A stretch of DNA of 48,671 nt, from NCBI GenBank assembly GCA_937899065.1, contig CALBPG010000196.1:1-48671 (forward strand), in the 5' to 3' direction. Positions 8,013 to 17,467 of the stretch are shown here, piece after piece. Source of the stretch: an uncultured Allomuricauda sp. (GTDB lineage: Bacteria > Bacteroidota > Bacteroidia > Flavobacteriales > Flavobacteriaceae). The first letter of the stretch is position 1, and every line of letters starts with the position of its first letter. The notes below the pieces were generated by a model that did no database searches, had not been told where the DNA came from, and worked only from the letters and a program-made list of their open reading frames with translations. Made by a program: the position numbers and the translations under genes.

Positions 8013-8756
8013 TTATTTGTTCACGCTAGTAATGTACTTCTGAAGCGCCATGGTCATAGAAGGCGTTTCAGGGGTTGGCGCTTTAATATCGATACGAAGA
8101 CCAGCTTCAGTAGCAGCGTTTACAGTACTGTTGCCAAACACAGCGATTCGTGTGTCGTTTTGTTCGAAATCAGGAAAATTCTTTAATAGGGATTCAATTC
8201 CCGAAGGACTGAAAAATACCAAGATGTCATAGTATACATCCCTCAAATCGGAAAGGTCACTGATAACCGTTTTGTAGAAGATTCCACGAGTCCAGTTTAC
8301 CTTCAATTCATTTAATGCTTCAGGTACGGTAGCTTTCAAACTATCTGAGGAAGGCAATAGGAACTTTTCGTCTTTATACTTCTTAATTAAAGGAACCAAT
8401 TCCGGAAAAGTGCGTTGCCCGACATAAATCTTTCTTTTACGATACACTACATACTTCTGCAAATAATAAGCTACAGCCTCCGACTGGCAGAAATATTTCA
8501 TGGAATCCGGCACTTTGAAACGCATTTCTTCCGCAATGCGAAAGAAATGATCTACGGAATTTCTACTTGTTAAGACGATGGCCGTAAAGTCGTTCAGGTC
8601 TATTTTCTGTTGCCGAACACTTTTGGCCTGCACTCCCTCAACGTGGATAAAAGGTCTAAAATCGACCTTTACTTTTTCTTTTTCAATTAATCGTGAGTAG
8701 GGAGAATTTTCGATTTTGGGTTCTGGTTGGGAAACCAAAATTGTTTTTACTTTCAT
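8013..8756 (-). CDS. hemD: Uroporphyrinogen-III synthase
   Basis: Cytoplasmic enzyme that cyclises hydroxymethylbilane with inversion of ring D, in haem biosynthesis. At 247 residues it has the usual length. The family is poorly conserved, but the two-domain HEM4 layout is visible: an N-terminal ILVSQPEP strand, the VLTSRNSVDHFF motif (about 61-72), then VFFSPSGIESLLKNF (about 181-195), AVFGNSTVNAATEAGL (about 205-220) and the terminal APTPETPSMTMAL segment. It sits 7 bp downstream of the DUF4271 gene. I recall this pairing as common in flavobacteria. Confidence 0.9.
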   Translation of the reverse strand: MKVKTILVSQPEPKIENSPYSRLIEKEKVKVDFRPFIHVEGVQAKSVRQQKIDLNDFTAIVLTSRNSVDHFFRIAEEMRFKVPDSMKYFCQSEAVAYYLQKYVVYRKRKIYVGQRTFPELVPLIKKYKDEKFLLPSSDSLKATVPEALNELKVNWTRGIFYKTVISDLSDLRDVYYDILVFFSPSGIESLLKNFPDFEQNDTRIAVFGNSTVNAATEAGLRIDIKAPTPETPSMTMALQKYITSVNK

Positions 8757-8763
8757 ATGATTT

Positions 8764-9420
8764 TCAACCTTTTAAATAGCCTCCAATCAACACCAGGGGC
8801 GCAATTTCGAGTGTGCAAAGGTACAAAATAAAATAGAATAAATGTCCCAGAAAGTCTTTTTGATAGTTCTTCAAAAGTTTGGCCAATCCAATGGCATTTA
8901 TCAAAATGAAAAGCAGAATAGTGACGTAAATGAGGGTTTTTGAATGCTCGAGCACGTAAATCAGTAGAATGTTGCTTCCAAATAACACCAAGCTACTATG
9001 GTTAAAATAGGTTTGTTTGGTGTAAATCAACTCATTAATCAGCTTTTGGGTATTGAATACAAAACCCTTTCCCATCTGCAGCGTCACTTTGAAGAAATGA
9101 AAGATGAAAACGCAGATGATCAAAGTGAAAAACAATCCTAACCTTTGTTCTGGAAGAATTTCCGTGAAGGTATCTAGGACTAAAAAAATGAACAATGCCA
9201 AGTTTACGATTTGAAAAAAGGTCATGAGAATGTGAAATCCATCAAACCAAGAACTCTTTTTACCGTAAACGATAAGGTATTTGTTATTGAACGGTAGCAC
9301 GATAAAGTTGACGAACTTATTTTGGAATAAGTACTTGGCCAAGGTAATGAGTATTAATACAAAGCACAGGGTCAAGGTCATCCAGTCCAAAGAAATAAAG
9401 GTCCGTTCGAGTGCGTTCAT
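8764..9420 (-). CDS. DUF4271 membrane protein
   Basis: A 218-residue polytopic membrane protein with about six helices (around 14-30, 60-80, 92-112, 145-160, 163-180, 195-215). It matches the Bacteroidota DUF4271 family, typically encoded directly upstream of hemD. The conserved region includes FHFFKVTLQMGKGF and the end ILYLCTLEIAPLVLIGG. No catalytic motif is recognisable. Its start codon overlaps the stop of the upstream glycosyltransferase (ATGA overlap at 9417-9420), so the three minus-strand genes are translated from one transcript. A role in haem or membrane biogenesis is only suggested by the neighbour. Confidence 0.88.
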   Translation of the reverse strand: MNALERTFISLDWMTLTLCFVLILITLAKYLFQNKFVNFIVLPFNNKYLIVYGKKSSWFDGFHILMTFFQIVNLALFIFLVLDTFTEILPEQRLGLFFTLIICVFIFHFFKVTLQMGKGFVFNTQKLINELIYTKQTYFNHSSLVLFGSNILLIYVLEHSKTLIYVTILLFILINAIGLAKLLKNYQKDFLGHLFYFILYLCTLEIAPLVLIGGYLKG

Positions 9421-11078
9421 GGGTTGATTTTGACAGGGATACTGTTTAGTCCAGGTGGAAGATTATCTTCTGAAATGCCCACTCTAAAATAGGAAGGTTC
9501 TTCCATTTTCGATTGTGGTAGTATAAAAGTGTACCCTATCGTGTCTTTTGATGCGATACTTTGTAGGTCACGTTGTTCCAGTCGGATATCCTCAATTTTT
9601 TTTAAATCCTTTACCTGTTTGTGACGGTTGGAAAATGCCACGGTAAATTTTAGTTTTTCCAAGGGCACATCAAAATCATAAGGATTATACACCTGCATTT
9701 CAAAAACATCTTTTTTAGCTGTTGGGGTAACCATGCACTGCAAATTTCGATACGATTGGAAGTCTTCGATAAAACGGCCATAGTATAAGGTGCTGTCTGT
9801 GCTGTAGTAGGAGATATCACCGGAGTTGGCATATTTAGTGACATAAAGTATCCTATTACCCCGAACCTCATTTTCAGAGTCATCAACCGAGTACTGATTC
9901 TTTCGGTACATATAGTTATTCAGCGTAAAACTTGATGTTCGGTTATAAAACTCATACATGGGCGCACGCCGGTAGGAATTTTCAAAAACTACGGGAACCC
10001 CTTCGGACTTTAAAGCAAGGTCCGCTACCCATTCCTGATTTCCATGGGTTTCAAACTGAAGTGGCAATAAGGGTTGATATATCATCCAAAGACGGGCATA
10101 AAGCAAAATGAAAAAACCCACTGAGCTTACTCGAAAAACCCATTTCCTAGCGGTTGCATTTTCCAAGAGATAATTATAGGCAATCAAAACCATAGGAATG
10201 GTTACAATGATAATCCATTGCGTTTGGACCCTTCGATTAAAGCTGGAAATAAAAAAGAAAATCAGTACCCCATAACTCATTACCTTCAAAGCTCTGGAAA
10301 AAGCATCCGTGGTTTTGGTTTTGAACAAGGCGAGATACATCCAATAAAAAACCAAACCAAAAATTGCCACAAGATTCACCAAATATCCCAAAGTGAACTT
10401 GGTAAAGGAATACGGTTGATTCGGTCGCTCATACAAATGGTATCGAATGGACACAAAATCATATTCGAATAACCAGTAAAAATGAGGAGTATAGCAAAGT
10501 AACGCAATGCCCACCGCTGTCAAAGCCTTTGCATCTTTCAAAAGCTTTAGGTTGGAAAACACCACAAATAGGATGACCAATACCCCGTGATATTTACTAT
10601 ACATTACGGCAGCCATGGTCAATCCAAGACCTATGGCAATACTCCAACTAGGTTTAACTAAATATTGTTTGTATAACCATAAGAAAACCGCTGTAAAGAA
10701 AAGCAAAGGGGTATCAGGCAGGGTCAAAAAACCGTAGGCATTCATCAAGGTCATTGAAAAGACCAATAGGAAAAAGTGAAGAATGTATTTGCTCTTTTTT
10801 GGGTTATCGATACATAACCAAAGAAAAAAATAGGTTCCCACAGAAAATATACAACTGACCAACCGGACCCCTAGCTCGTTATCGAACAATTGAGTGCCTA
10901 AATAAATCATAAAAGCCACCAAAGGGGGGTGGTCAAAATACCCCCAAGCCAAAGTTTTGGCATAATACCAATAATAGGCTTCATCATAAATGAGTTCGGT
11001 AAGGCCACTTTGGATGAGATTCAGTAGAAATAAGACAACTGCTAGTGTAATAAACAGTTTTGGAAACCTCTTGGTCAT
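9417..11078 (-). CDS. GT39/ArnT-like membrane glycosyltransferase
   Basis: GT-C fold glycosyltransferase of 553 residues using a polyprenyl-phosphate sugar. Residues 32-33 (Asp-Glu in YDEAYYW) are the catalytic acidic pair of the first periplasmic loop, and FDHPP at 48-52 is the second conserved motif of the PMT_2/ArnT group. About ten helices follow up to residue 330, then a soluble periplasmic C-terminal domain. The GTG at 11108 was not used as start because the -7 element TACATTTG (11098-11105, minus strand) lies between it and the ATG at 11078. A Dpm1-like polyprenyl-phosphate sugar synthase is divergent from it and could supply its donor. Confidence 0.88.
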   Translation of the reverse strand: MTKRFPKLFITLAVVLFLLNLIQSGLTELIYDEAYYWYYAKTLAWGYFDHPPLVAFMIYLGTQLFDNELGVRLVSCIFSVGTYFFLWLCIDNPKKSKYILHFFLLVFSMTLMNAYGFLTLPDTPLLFFTAVFLWLYKQYLVKPSWSIAIGLGLTMAAVMYSKYHGVLVILFVVFSNLKLLKDAKALTAVGIALLCYTPHFYWLFEYDFVSIRYHLYERPNQPYSFTKFTLGYLVNLVAIFGLVFYWMYLALFKTKTTDAFSRALKVMSYGVLIFFFISSFNRRVQTQWIIIVTIPMVLIAYNYLLENATARKWVFRVSSVGFFILLYARLWMIYQPLLPLQFETHGNQEWVADLALKSEGVPVVFENSYRRAPMYEFYNRTSSFTLNNYMYRKNQYSVDDSENEVRGNRILYVTKYANSGDISYYSTDSTLYYGRFIEDFQSYRNLQCMVTPTAKKDVFEMQVYNPYDFDVPLEKLKFTVAFSNRHKQVKDLKKIEDIRLEQRDLQSIASKDTIGYTFILPQSKMEEPSYFRVGISEDNLPPGLNSIPVKINP

Positions 11079-11186
11079 TCGGTTGCAATTTCGAAAGCAA
11101 ATGTACAAATATTGGTCAGTGACCCTAAAAGGGACAACGGGATTAACCCGGATAAAGTATTATTTTTACGCTCTAATCAGTAACGA
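11079..11186. promoter_or_regulatory. Divergent promoter region of the two glycosyltransferase genes
   Basis: On the minus strand TACATTTG (11098-11105) is a perfect -7 element for the GT39-like gene. On the plus strand TATTTTTA (11161-11168) matches seven of eight bases for the Dpm1-like gene. Between them, GGTCA-G-TGACC (11114-11124) is a perfect 11-bp palindrome that could bind a dimeric regulator of both genes. Confidence 0.55.
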
Positions 11187-11915
11187 ATGGCGGACGGCTT
11201 GGTGATAATTCCAACTTTCAATGAAATCGAAAACATTGAAGCCATTATCAGAACAGTTTTTGACCTTAAACGCGATTTTCATGTGCTGATTGTGGATGAC
11301 AACTCTCCCGATGGTACGGCGCAAGCCGTTCAGAAACTGCAAGAAACCTTTCCAGATAGCCTTTTTTTAGAAGTTCGAAAAGAAAAATCAGGTTTGGGAA
11401 CGGCATATATCCACGGATTTAAATGGGCTTTGGAGCGGGAGTACGAATACATCTTTGAGATGGACGCGGATTTTTCCCATCGTCCGGCGGACCTGCTACG
11501 CTTGCATCGCGCTTGTTTGAACAAAGCAGATGTGGCTGTTGGTTCTCGGTATAAAAAAGGGGTCAACGTAGTCAACTGGCCCTTGTTTCGTGTTTTGCTG
11601 TCTTATGGAGCTTCTTTTTATGTAAAGTTGATTACGGGTATGAAAGTGCATGACCCCACCGCGGGATTTGTTTGCTATCGCAAGGAAGTTTTACAAAATA
11701 TCCATCTGGACCGAGTTCGGTTTATAGGCTATGCCTTTCAAATCGAAATGAAGTATCGCGCCTATTTAAAAGGATACAATATTGAGGAGGTATCCATAAT
11801 TTTTACAGACCGTGTCAACGGAAAATCAAAAATGAATTCCTCTATCGTCAAAGAAGCTATTTTCGGAGTTATCACGATGAAATTGAGGAGTATTTTTTTC
11901 AAAAAAAGTTTTTAG
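11187..11915 (+). CDS. Polyprenol monophosphomannose synthase-like glycosyltransferase (GT2)
   Basis: Soluble or membrane-associated GT2 enzyme of 242 residues that transfers a sugar from a nucleotide donor to polyprenyl phosphate. Motifs: VIIPTFNEIENI (6-17), DDNSPDGT (37-44), the metal-binding EMDADFSH (91-98) and DPTAGFVCYR (about 150-160). As in Dpm1-type enzymes, no C-terminal membrane domain is present. The product could feed the divergent ArnT-like transferase. It is followed by pyrC after one base, and pyrC by the DUF4296 gene, so the three form a tight run. Mannose as the sugar is family convention and is not shown here. Confidence 0.9.
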   Translation: MADGLVIIPTFNEIENIEAIIRTVFDLKRDFHVLIVDDNSPDGTAQAVQKLQETFPDSLFLEVRKEKSGLGTAYIHGFKWALEREYEYIFEMDADFSHRPADLLRLHRACLNKADVAVGSRYKKGVNVVNWPLFRVLLSYGASFYVKLITGMKVHDPTAGFVCYRKEVLQNIHLDRVRFIGYAFQIEMKYRAYLKGYNIEEVSIIFTDRVNGKSKMNSSIVKEAIFGVITMKLRSIFFKKSF

Positions 11916-11916
11916 C

Positions 11917-13251
11917 ATGGCAAAGCTGCTGATAAAAAATGCAAGAATTGTCAACGAAGGAGAACAGCGTGAATCGGATGTCCTTATTGAAGACGCTCAT
12001 ATAGAACGAATTGATGCCGACATATCAGATGACCAAGCTTGCATAGTAGACGCTGAGGGTGACTGGGTGCTACCGGGCATCATTGATGACCAAGTACACT
12101 TTAGAGAGCAGGGTCTAACACACAAAGGTAATTTGGATACCGAAAGCAAGGCTGCCCTTGCAGGAGGCATCACCAGTTTTATGGAGCAACCCAACACCAA
12201 TCCACAGACTACCACCATCAAAAAATTGGAGGAAAAATTCAGAATGGCTGCCAAAAGTGCATGGGCGAATTACTCTTTTCCATTTGGAGGAACCAATGAT
12301 AATTTGGAAGAACTCAAACGTTTGGATAAAATGGCCTGTTCAGGAGTAAAGTTATTTTTGGGTTCTTCTACTGGAAATATGTTGGTGGATGACGAAAAGG
12401 TATTGGAAGCTATTTTCAAAAATACCGAGATGGTCATTTGCACGCATTGTGAGGATGAGCAGACCATTCGCACTAACTTGGAAAAGTATAAAAAGGAATA
12501 TGGTGATGACATTCCAATAGCCCTACATCCTATTATTCGAAGCGAAGAAGCTTGTTACCTATCTTCTTCAAAGGCAGTAGCGCTGGCCAAACGAACAGGG
12601 GCCAGATTGCATGTTTTTCATGTATCCACAGGAAAGGAAACAGAACTTTTCCGAAACGATATCCCGCTTTCCGAAAAAAAGATTACCGCAGAAGTTTGTT
12701 TACACCATCTTTGGTTTTCTGATGAAGATTATGCAGAAAAAGGAACCTTTATCAAGTGGAACCCTGCTGTGAAAACGGCTCAGGACAGAACCATGCTCTG
12801 GGACGCACTTTTAGATGACAGAATTGATGTTGTAGCAACGGACCATGCACCGCATACCCTTTCTGAAAAGCAACAGCCGTACACTAAAGCACCTTCGGGT
12901 GGACCTTTGGTGCAACATGCGCTTTTGGGAATGCTGCAAAATGTAAAAACAGGTAAAATCAGCATAGAGAAAATGGTAGAGAAAATGTGCCATAACCCCG
13001 CCATGCTGTTCGATGTGGAGAAAAGAGGCTTCATCCGAGAAGGCTATTATGCCGATTTGGTTCAGGTGAGTTCTCGCCATTCGGAAATCGTGAGCCGCGG
13101 CAATGTATTGTACAAATGTGGTTGGTCTCCTTTTGAAGGAACCGTTTTTGACCACAAGGTCATGCGTACTTTTATCAACGGGCATTTGGCTTACGATAAA
13201 GGAAAGTTTTCAAAAGAACGCAAAGCCATGCGATTAACGTTTAACCGATAA
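11917..13251 (+). CDS. pyrC: Dihydroorotase, class I, Bacteroidota type
   Basis: Zinc amidohydrolase interconverting carbamoyl aspartate and dihydroorotate in pyrimidine synthesis; 444 residues, normal for class I. The first metal motif reads DDQVHFREQG (57-66), with Gln59 where most amidohydrolases have the first His of HxH. I recall this Gln in many Bacteroidota dihydroorotases, so it is probably a subfamily trait. Other ligands look intact: Lys145 in GVKLFLGSS (candidate carboxylated lysine), His177 in CTHCED, His232/His235 in LHVFHVST, and Asp309 in ATDHAPH. The substrate loop SGGPLVQ and the C-terminal barrel return follow. Confidence 0.94.
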   Translation: MAKLLIKNARIVNEGEQRESDVLIEDAHIERIDADISDDQACIVDAEGDWVLPGIIDDQVHFREQGLTHKGNLDTESKAALAGGITSFMEQPNTNPQTTTIKKLEEKFRMAAKSAWANYSFPFGGTNDNLEELKRLDKMACSGVKLFLGSSTGNMLVDDEKVLEAIFKNTEMVICTHCEDEQTIRTNLEKYKKEYGDDIPIALHPIIRSEEACYLSSSKAVALAKRTGARLHVFHVSTGKETELFRNDIPLSEKKITAEVCLHHLWFSDEDYAEKGTFIKWNPAVKTAQDRTMLWDALLDDRIDVVATDHAPHTLSEKQQPYTKAPSGGPLVQHALLGMLQNVKTGKISIEKMVEKMCHNPAMLFDVEKRGFIREGYYADLVQVSSRHSEIVSRGNVLYKCGWSPFEGTVFDHKVMRTFINGHLAYDKGKFSKERKAMRLTFNR

Positions 13252-13252
13252 T

Positions 13253-13654
13253 ATGAAACAGCTCGGAATAACAGTTTTGCTTTTTTTGATAGTGGTTGGT
13301 TGTGCGGAAAAAGTAGTGGAGCCGCCTGCGGACGTCATTCCCAGGGAAAAGATGATTACCATTTTGTACGACCTCGCCCTATTGAATGCTACCAACTCCT
13401 CTTTCAGGAACGTTATGCAAAAACAGAATAAACAGATGATGGAACTGTTGTACGAACGCCATAATATTGATAGCCTTCAATTAGCCCAAAGTGATTTGTA
13501 CTATGCCTCTAAACCCCTTGAATACGAATACATCTATGAACAAATTGAGAGTAGGCTGAAGAAAAAGCAGAAAAGTTTGGAAGACGCCAAAAAACAGGCC
13601 AACGACAGCATCAAAAATGCGCTCAAGTCCGGGAATAAACAAATGTCCCAATAA
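13253..13654 (+). CDS. DUF4296 lipoprotein
   Basis: A 133-residue predicted lipoprotein starting one base after pyrC. The signal peptide has a hydrophobic core at 5-15 and a lipobox ending in Cys17 (VVGC). The DUF4296 body begins at about 22 (PADVIPREKMITILYDLALLNA), where a short helix precedes a helical region that resembles parvulin-associated small lipoproteins only in size. A Lys/Gln-rich C-terminal tail follows. Placement after pyrC is recurrent in flavobacteria as I remember it. Function is unknown. Confidence 0.88.
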   Translation: MKQLGITVLLFLIVVGCAEKVVEPPADVIPREKMITILYDLALLNATNSSFRNVMQKQNKQMMELLYERHNIDSLQLAQSDLYYASKPLEYEYIYEQIESRLKKKQKSLEDAKKQANDSIKNALKSGNKQMSQ

Positions 13655-13663
13655 GTTCAGATT

Positions 13664-14671
13664 TTAAGGGTGTGCCTGCCGATAAAATTCGCAGCACAAT
13701 TTAATTTCCTCTTCTAGATTGCGGTATGCAAAACCTGGGATTTCCAATGACTTTTTAGCATCATATTCTGTGGGATGTTGCATGCCTCGGACCATATTTT
13801 TCGTGAGTTTTCGGGCTTTTCCAAATAGGTTGGCATTCACCCAATCCAAGCGCCAAAGGATGTCCAGTAGTTTGGTTGATAGCTTCTTCTTAGGAGGTGC
13901 TACTCCTAAATACTCTGCTGCTTTTTTGAGAAAAGTCGCATACGAAAGGTTTTGATTCACCAAAATATAGCGTTCGTTTACAATGGTACTTTCCATAAGT
14001 CCCATCATGGAATCCACTACTTCGTTTACGGAGGTAAAGCCCGTACCAGAGGGCAACAAAGCTGCCTTCTGCTTTGCTACCAATTTAAAGAGTAGCCCAC
14101 TACCTGAATGCCAAAATCCGGGCCCTAATACAATACCGGGATTAACCACCACTACGTTCAATCCTTCTTGGGTCCCGCGCCATACTTCAAGCTCAGCCTC
14201 AAACTTCGAAATACCATACACAGTTGCATATTGAGGGTTCCATTCGGTTTCTTCATCCAAGGGTGTATTCGGTTTTCCTTGTCCCAGAGCGGCAATGGAG
14301 CTTACATAGCAGAATTTTTTGACCTTGTTGCGCACACTAAGGTTGACCATGTTCGCGGTGCCTTCTTGGTTGGTTTTCATCAATTCCGAAAAATCCCGAG
14401 GGTCGAAACTGATAAGGGCGGCACTATGATATACTTCAGTAACATCATCAAAATGGATTTGCAAGGCTTCAATATCAATAATGTCAGCTTTAACCCATTG
14501 TATTTTGTTGAAGAGGATTCGTGCATCTTTCGAATACAGTTCTAACAGTTGCCTGCACTTTTCCAAAGATGCCTTGGTGCGGTACGTGGCTTTGACGGGT
14601 TTATCCTGCAAACAAAGTTGGTATAGCAGATGTGAACCAATAAGACCAGTACCTCCCGTAACTAAAATCAT
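13664..14671 (-). CDS. NAD-dependent epimerase/dehydratase (extended SDR)
   Basis: Oxidoreductase of 335 residues in the extended short-chain dehydrogenase family. The NAD site GGTGLIG is at 6-12, ADIIDIEAL at about 63-71 gives the acidic residue after strand 3, VSSIAALG (about 125-132) holds the catalytic Ser, and YGISK (about 152-156) is the Tyr-x-x-x-Lys pair. The C-terminal half resembles dihydroflavonol-4-reductase/3-beta-HSD-like proteins. Substrate is unknown. It faces the pyrC run and its stop is 9 bp from the DUF4296 stop. Confidence 0.88.
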   Translation of the reverse strand: MILVTGGTGLIGSHLLYQLCLQDKPVKATYRTKASLEKCRQLLELYSKDARILFNKIQWVKADIIDIEALQIHFDDVTEVYHSAALISFDPRDFSELMKTNQEGTANMVNLSVRNKVKKFCYVSSIAALGQGKPNTPLDEETEWNPQYATVYGISKFEAELEVWRGTQEGLNVVVVNPGIVLGPGFWHSGSGLLFKLVAKQKAALLPSGTGFTSVNEVVDSMMGLMESTIVNERYILVNQNLSYATFLKKAAEYLGVAPPKKKLSTKLLDILWRLDWVNANLFGKARKLTKNMVRGMQHPTEYDAKKSLEIPGFAYRNLEEEIKLCCEFYRQAHP

Positions 14672-14766
14672 ACTATAAAAGTACTAAGTAAAACCCTAGT
14701 GGGAACCTGAAATTTAAAATATGAAAACCGCGGTTGACATAGGTGCTTCAGGTAAGGTGGTTGACT

Positions 14767-14774
14767 TATATTTG
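14767..14774 (+). promoter_or_regulatory. tyrS -7 promoter element
   Basis: TATATTTG is a perfect TAnnTTTG element, with TTC at 14747-14749 seventeen bases upstream as a weak -33. Transcription would begin near 14781. This rules out the upstream start at 14743 and disfavours the ATG at 14776. Confidence 0.65.
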
Positions 14775-14796
14775 CATGAAATTGAAAAAAACGACC

Positions 14797-16092
14797 ATGG
14801 ACAAGAATTTTGTAGAAGAACTTCAGTGGCGAGGGATGATTCATGATGTCATGCCGGGAACCGAAGAGCACCTGCAAGAGCAAATGCGTTGTGCCTATGT
14901 TGGAATTGACCCCACGGCAGATTCCCTACACATTGGGCATTTGGTAGGGGTAATGATGTTGCGGCATTTCCAAATGTCAGGACATAAACCTTTTGCCTTG
15001 GTCGGAGGAGCTACAGGGATGATTGGTGACCCATCGGGGAAATCCGCAGAGCGAAACCTTTTGGATGAAGCTACCTTGCGCCACAATGAGGATGCACTGA
15101 AAAACCAACTTGCAAAATTTCTTGATTTTGATAGTGATGCCCCCAATGCTGCAATTTTAGTGAACAACTATGATTGGATGAAGGATTTTACGTTTTTGTC
15201 CTTTATCCGCGATGTCGGAAAGCATATCACGGTGAACTACATGATGGCAAAAGACTCCGTTAAAAAACGGTTGTCTTCCGATGCGAAAGAAGGGATGTCG
15301 TTTACCGAATTTACCTATCAACTGGTTCAGGGATACGATTTTCTTCACTTGTTCCAAAAACACGATTGTACCCTACAGATGGGCGGTAGTGACCAATGGG
15401 GCAACATTACTACCGGAACGGAACTGATTCGTCGTATTGGCGGCGGAAAAGGTTTCGCGTTGACGTGTCCTTTGATTACCAAGGCGGACGGCACAAAATT
15501 TGGAAAAACGGAAGGGGGCAACATTTGGTTGGACCCCGTAAGAACTTCTCCTTACAGATTTTATCAATATTGGTTGAATACCTCGGATGAGGATGCCGAA
15601 AAATACATTAAGATTTTTACGCTTCTCTCTCAAGAAGAGGTAGCCGATTTGGTAGCGAACCATCGCGAAGCGCCCCATATGAGGGCATTGCAGAAAAAGT
15701 TAGCACAAGAAGTGACGCGCATGGTACACTCACAAGAAGAATTGGAAAGGGCGGAAAAAGCAAGCACCATCCTTTTTGGAAAATCCACTTCTGAAGATTT
15801 AAGGGCGTTGGACGAAAAAACATTTCTCGACGTGTTTGAAGGCGTTCCACAGGCGACCGTAGCGAAGGAAGACCTTCGAGAACATATGGATATGATAGCA
15901 GCTTTATCCGCAAAAACTGGTTTTTTCGCTTCTAACGGGGAGGCCAGAAGGGAACTCAAGCAGAATGCCATTTCAGTAAACAAGGAGAAGGTAAAAGAAG
16001 ACTATGTCATTACCGAAAAAGACTTGATTCAAGGAAAGTTCGTGCTGTTACAACGCGGAAAAAAGAATTACTACTTGATGATATGTGAGTAG
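14797..16092 (+). CDS. tyrS: Tyrosyl-tRNA synthetase
   Basis: Class I synthetase of 431 residues charging tRNA-Tyr in the cytoplasm. The start at 14797 ([13 protein letters not shown]) fits homologues and lies after the predicted transcription start. HIGH is intact at 45-48, the tyrosine-binding YDFLHLF and GGSDQWGNI blocks follow, and the KFGKT loop (after KADG) is the KMSKS equivalent. The C-terminal S4-like RNA-binding domain is at about 365-431 ([16 protein letters not shown]). It is monocistronic; the LuxE-like gene converges on it. Confidence 0.96.
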   Translation: MDKNFVEELQWRGMIHDVMPGTEEHLQEQMRCAYVGIDPTADSLHIGHLVGVMMLRHFQMSGHKPFALVGGATGMIGDPSGKSAERNLLDEATLRHNEDALKNQLAKFLDFDSDAPNAAILVNNYDWMKDFTFLSFIRDVGKHITVNYMMAKDSVKKRLSSDAKEGMSFTEFTYQLVQGYDFLHLFQKHDCTLQMGGSDQWGNITTGTELIRRIGGGKGFALTCPLITKADGTKFGKTEGGNIWLDPVRTSPYRFYQYWLNTSDEDAEKYIKIFTLLSQEEVADLVANHREAPHMRALQKKLAQEVTRMVHSQEELERAEKASTILFGKSTSEDLRALDEKTFLDVFEGVPQATVAKEDLREHMDMIAALSAKTGFFASNGEARRELKQNAISVNKEKVKEDYVITEKDLIQGKFVLLQRGKKNYYLMICE

Positions 16093-16101
16093 TTTGGTGT
16101 G

Positions 16102-17088
16102 CTAAAGTGCCATTAAATTACATCCGCGAATATCAGAATGGTCAAATCGACCGATAATCTCGAAACTCCCATCAGCATGTACTTTTCCCAAATCCTGTGT
16201 GGCGATGAAGGAACAGGAATGTAGATTCGCAAGGTCAATAATGTTGACACCACCTGATTTTCCTTCGGTTTGAAGGGATAAAGGGTCCTCTGGGTCCCGA
16301 ATGAGGACTTTCATCCAGGGTGGTGTTGCAAAAATGCCATTTCCTTTGGAATACCCCTGCGACAAGAGTTCTGTCATGCCATATTCGGAATGAATGTGCT
16401 GTACTTGAAACGCTTTGCGCAATTCTTGATGCAGCTCTTCCCGAATCATTTCTTTTCTTTTTCCTTTCATTCCGCCAGTTTCCATTATAATGGTATGTTT
16501 TAGCGGCGTGGGAAACTGTTCTGCCAAATCTAGCAATGCGAAGGAAACCCCAATAAGTAAGGTGGGGGTTTGGGACGCTTCCAATTCCACTATTTTTTGA
16601 TGGAGTGCTTTCAAGTTATGCAGATAGAATCCACTGGATGGATGTTCTGAACGTTGAATCAGGTCATCTACCATGTACACCAACGAGGAACCTGTTCGTT
16701 CCAAATAAGAAGGCAATAGGGCCAAAATGCATAGGTTCTTCGGGTCTCCATAGAATTGCTGAAAAGCCGTTCTAAAACTTTCTTGATACAGGGAAATTTC
16801 GGTTACGAAATGCTTGCTGGTGCTACTGCCTGTTGTTCCGCTACTTTCAAAAGTATTCGTAGGTGTTGCTTTTCCAGTAATCACACTTTTCTCCTTGAAA
16901 AAGGAAATGGGTAAAAAAGGAATTTGGGATAGTTGGGAAACTTCTTTTGGATGTACGCCTAACAGGGAACAATACTCCTGATACACTGCATTTTCGGTGT
17001 ATTGGTAGTTGAAAATAGCCAATGCACAAGCTTCAAAAGTTTTTGTGTCGGAAATAGAAAATAGGGATGGACTATCCTGTACCGTCAT
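16102..17088 (-). CDS. LuxE/acyl-protein synthetase-like adenylate-forming protein
   Basis: A 328-residue protein of the LuxE family (ANL adenylating superfamily). The Ser/Thr/Gly-rich phosphate loop ESSGTTGSSTSKH lies at about 81-93, and SEYGMTELLSQ near 241-251 is the A5-type motif. The end, GRFDHSDIRGCNL, matches the hinge region of adenylating enzymes. LuxE proteins activate fatty acids and pass the acyl group to a Cys; no reductase (LuxC) is nearby, so no light or aldehyde pathway is implied. In Bacteroidota such proteins occur alone. The acyl substrate is unknown. Confidence 0.85.
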   Translation of the reverse strand: MTVQDSPSLFSISDTKTFEACALAIFNYQYTENAVYQEYCSLLGVHPKEVSQLSQIPFLPISFFKEKSVITGKATPTNTFESSGTTGSSTSKHFVTEISLYQESFRTAFQQFYGDPKNLCILALLPSYLERTGSSLVYMVDDLIQRSEHPSSGFYLHNLKALHQKIVELEASQTPTLLIGVSFALLDLAEQFPTPLKHTIIMETGGMKGKRKEMIREELHQELRKAFQVQHIHSEYGMTELLSQGYSKGNGIFATPPWMKVLIRDPEDPLSLQTEGKSGGVNIIDLANLHSCSFIATQDLGKVHADGSFEIIGRFDHSDIRGCNLMAL

Positions 17089-17143
17089 GGAACGATAAAG
17101 GTATCCAAAATGAAAAAGGATTTTGGCAAGAAGCCTTACAATT

Positions 17144-17467
17144 TTATTTGATGACCAGTTTGCGCGTCATGGTGCTCCCTTGCTCGGTAACTTGCAAGAC
17201 ATATACGCCTGGCACTAAAGGAGAAACATTTAAGGTATTGGTCGCGATTCGGTCGGTCAACACAATCTCTCCGAAAACATCATATACTTTGATGCCCTTG
17301 TTTCCGTTGGAAGCAGTAGTAATATAAACTTCACTACCGTAAACGGGATTAGGATACATTTTGAACCCTTGGAGTTCATTGACTTCTTTGGAATCGGCAC
17401 TAGGCAATTCCTGACCGGAGGTGAATAGAGGTAAAGCCATAAGTAGAACAAAGTAGATTTTCTTCAT
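17144..17467 (-). CDS. Minimal secreted protein consisting of a T9SS type A sorting domain
   Basis: A 107-residue protein with a signal peptide (MKKIYFVLLMALPLFTSGQ, cleavage near 19) and then, after a 15-residue linker, a full type A C-terminal sorting domain. The domain shows FKMYPNPV (about 35-42), IKVYDVFGEIV (about 59-69), LNVSPLVPGVYVLQV (about 79-93) and the terminal RKLVIK. There is no cargo domain. In normal T9SS substrates this domain is cleaved or used to anchor a much larger protein at the surface. It is a paralogue of the gene at 17606-17917. TACTTTTA on the minus strand just upstream resembles a -7 element. Confidence 0.85.
   Translation of the reverse strand: MKKIYFVLLMALPLFTSGQELPSADSKEVNELQGFKMYPNPVYGSEVYITTASNGNKGIKVYDVFGEIVLTDRIATNTLNVSPLVPGVYVLQVTEQGSTMTRKLVIK

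Noticed and set aside
11917..13251. Loss of the first His (Gln59) in the HxH motif of dihydroorotase as a sign of an inactive enzyme
   Set aside because: The other ligands are intact and I recall Gln at this place in many Bacteroidota dihydroorotases, so it is probably a subfamily trait.
14743..14796. Start of tyrS at 14743 or 14776
   Set aside because: The -7 element at 14767-14774 places transcription start near 14781, after both codons.
16102..17088. LuxE-like gene as part of a bioluminescence operon
   Set aside because: No luxA, luxB, luxC or luxD is present; LuxE-like proteins are common alone.
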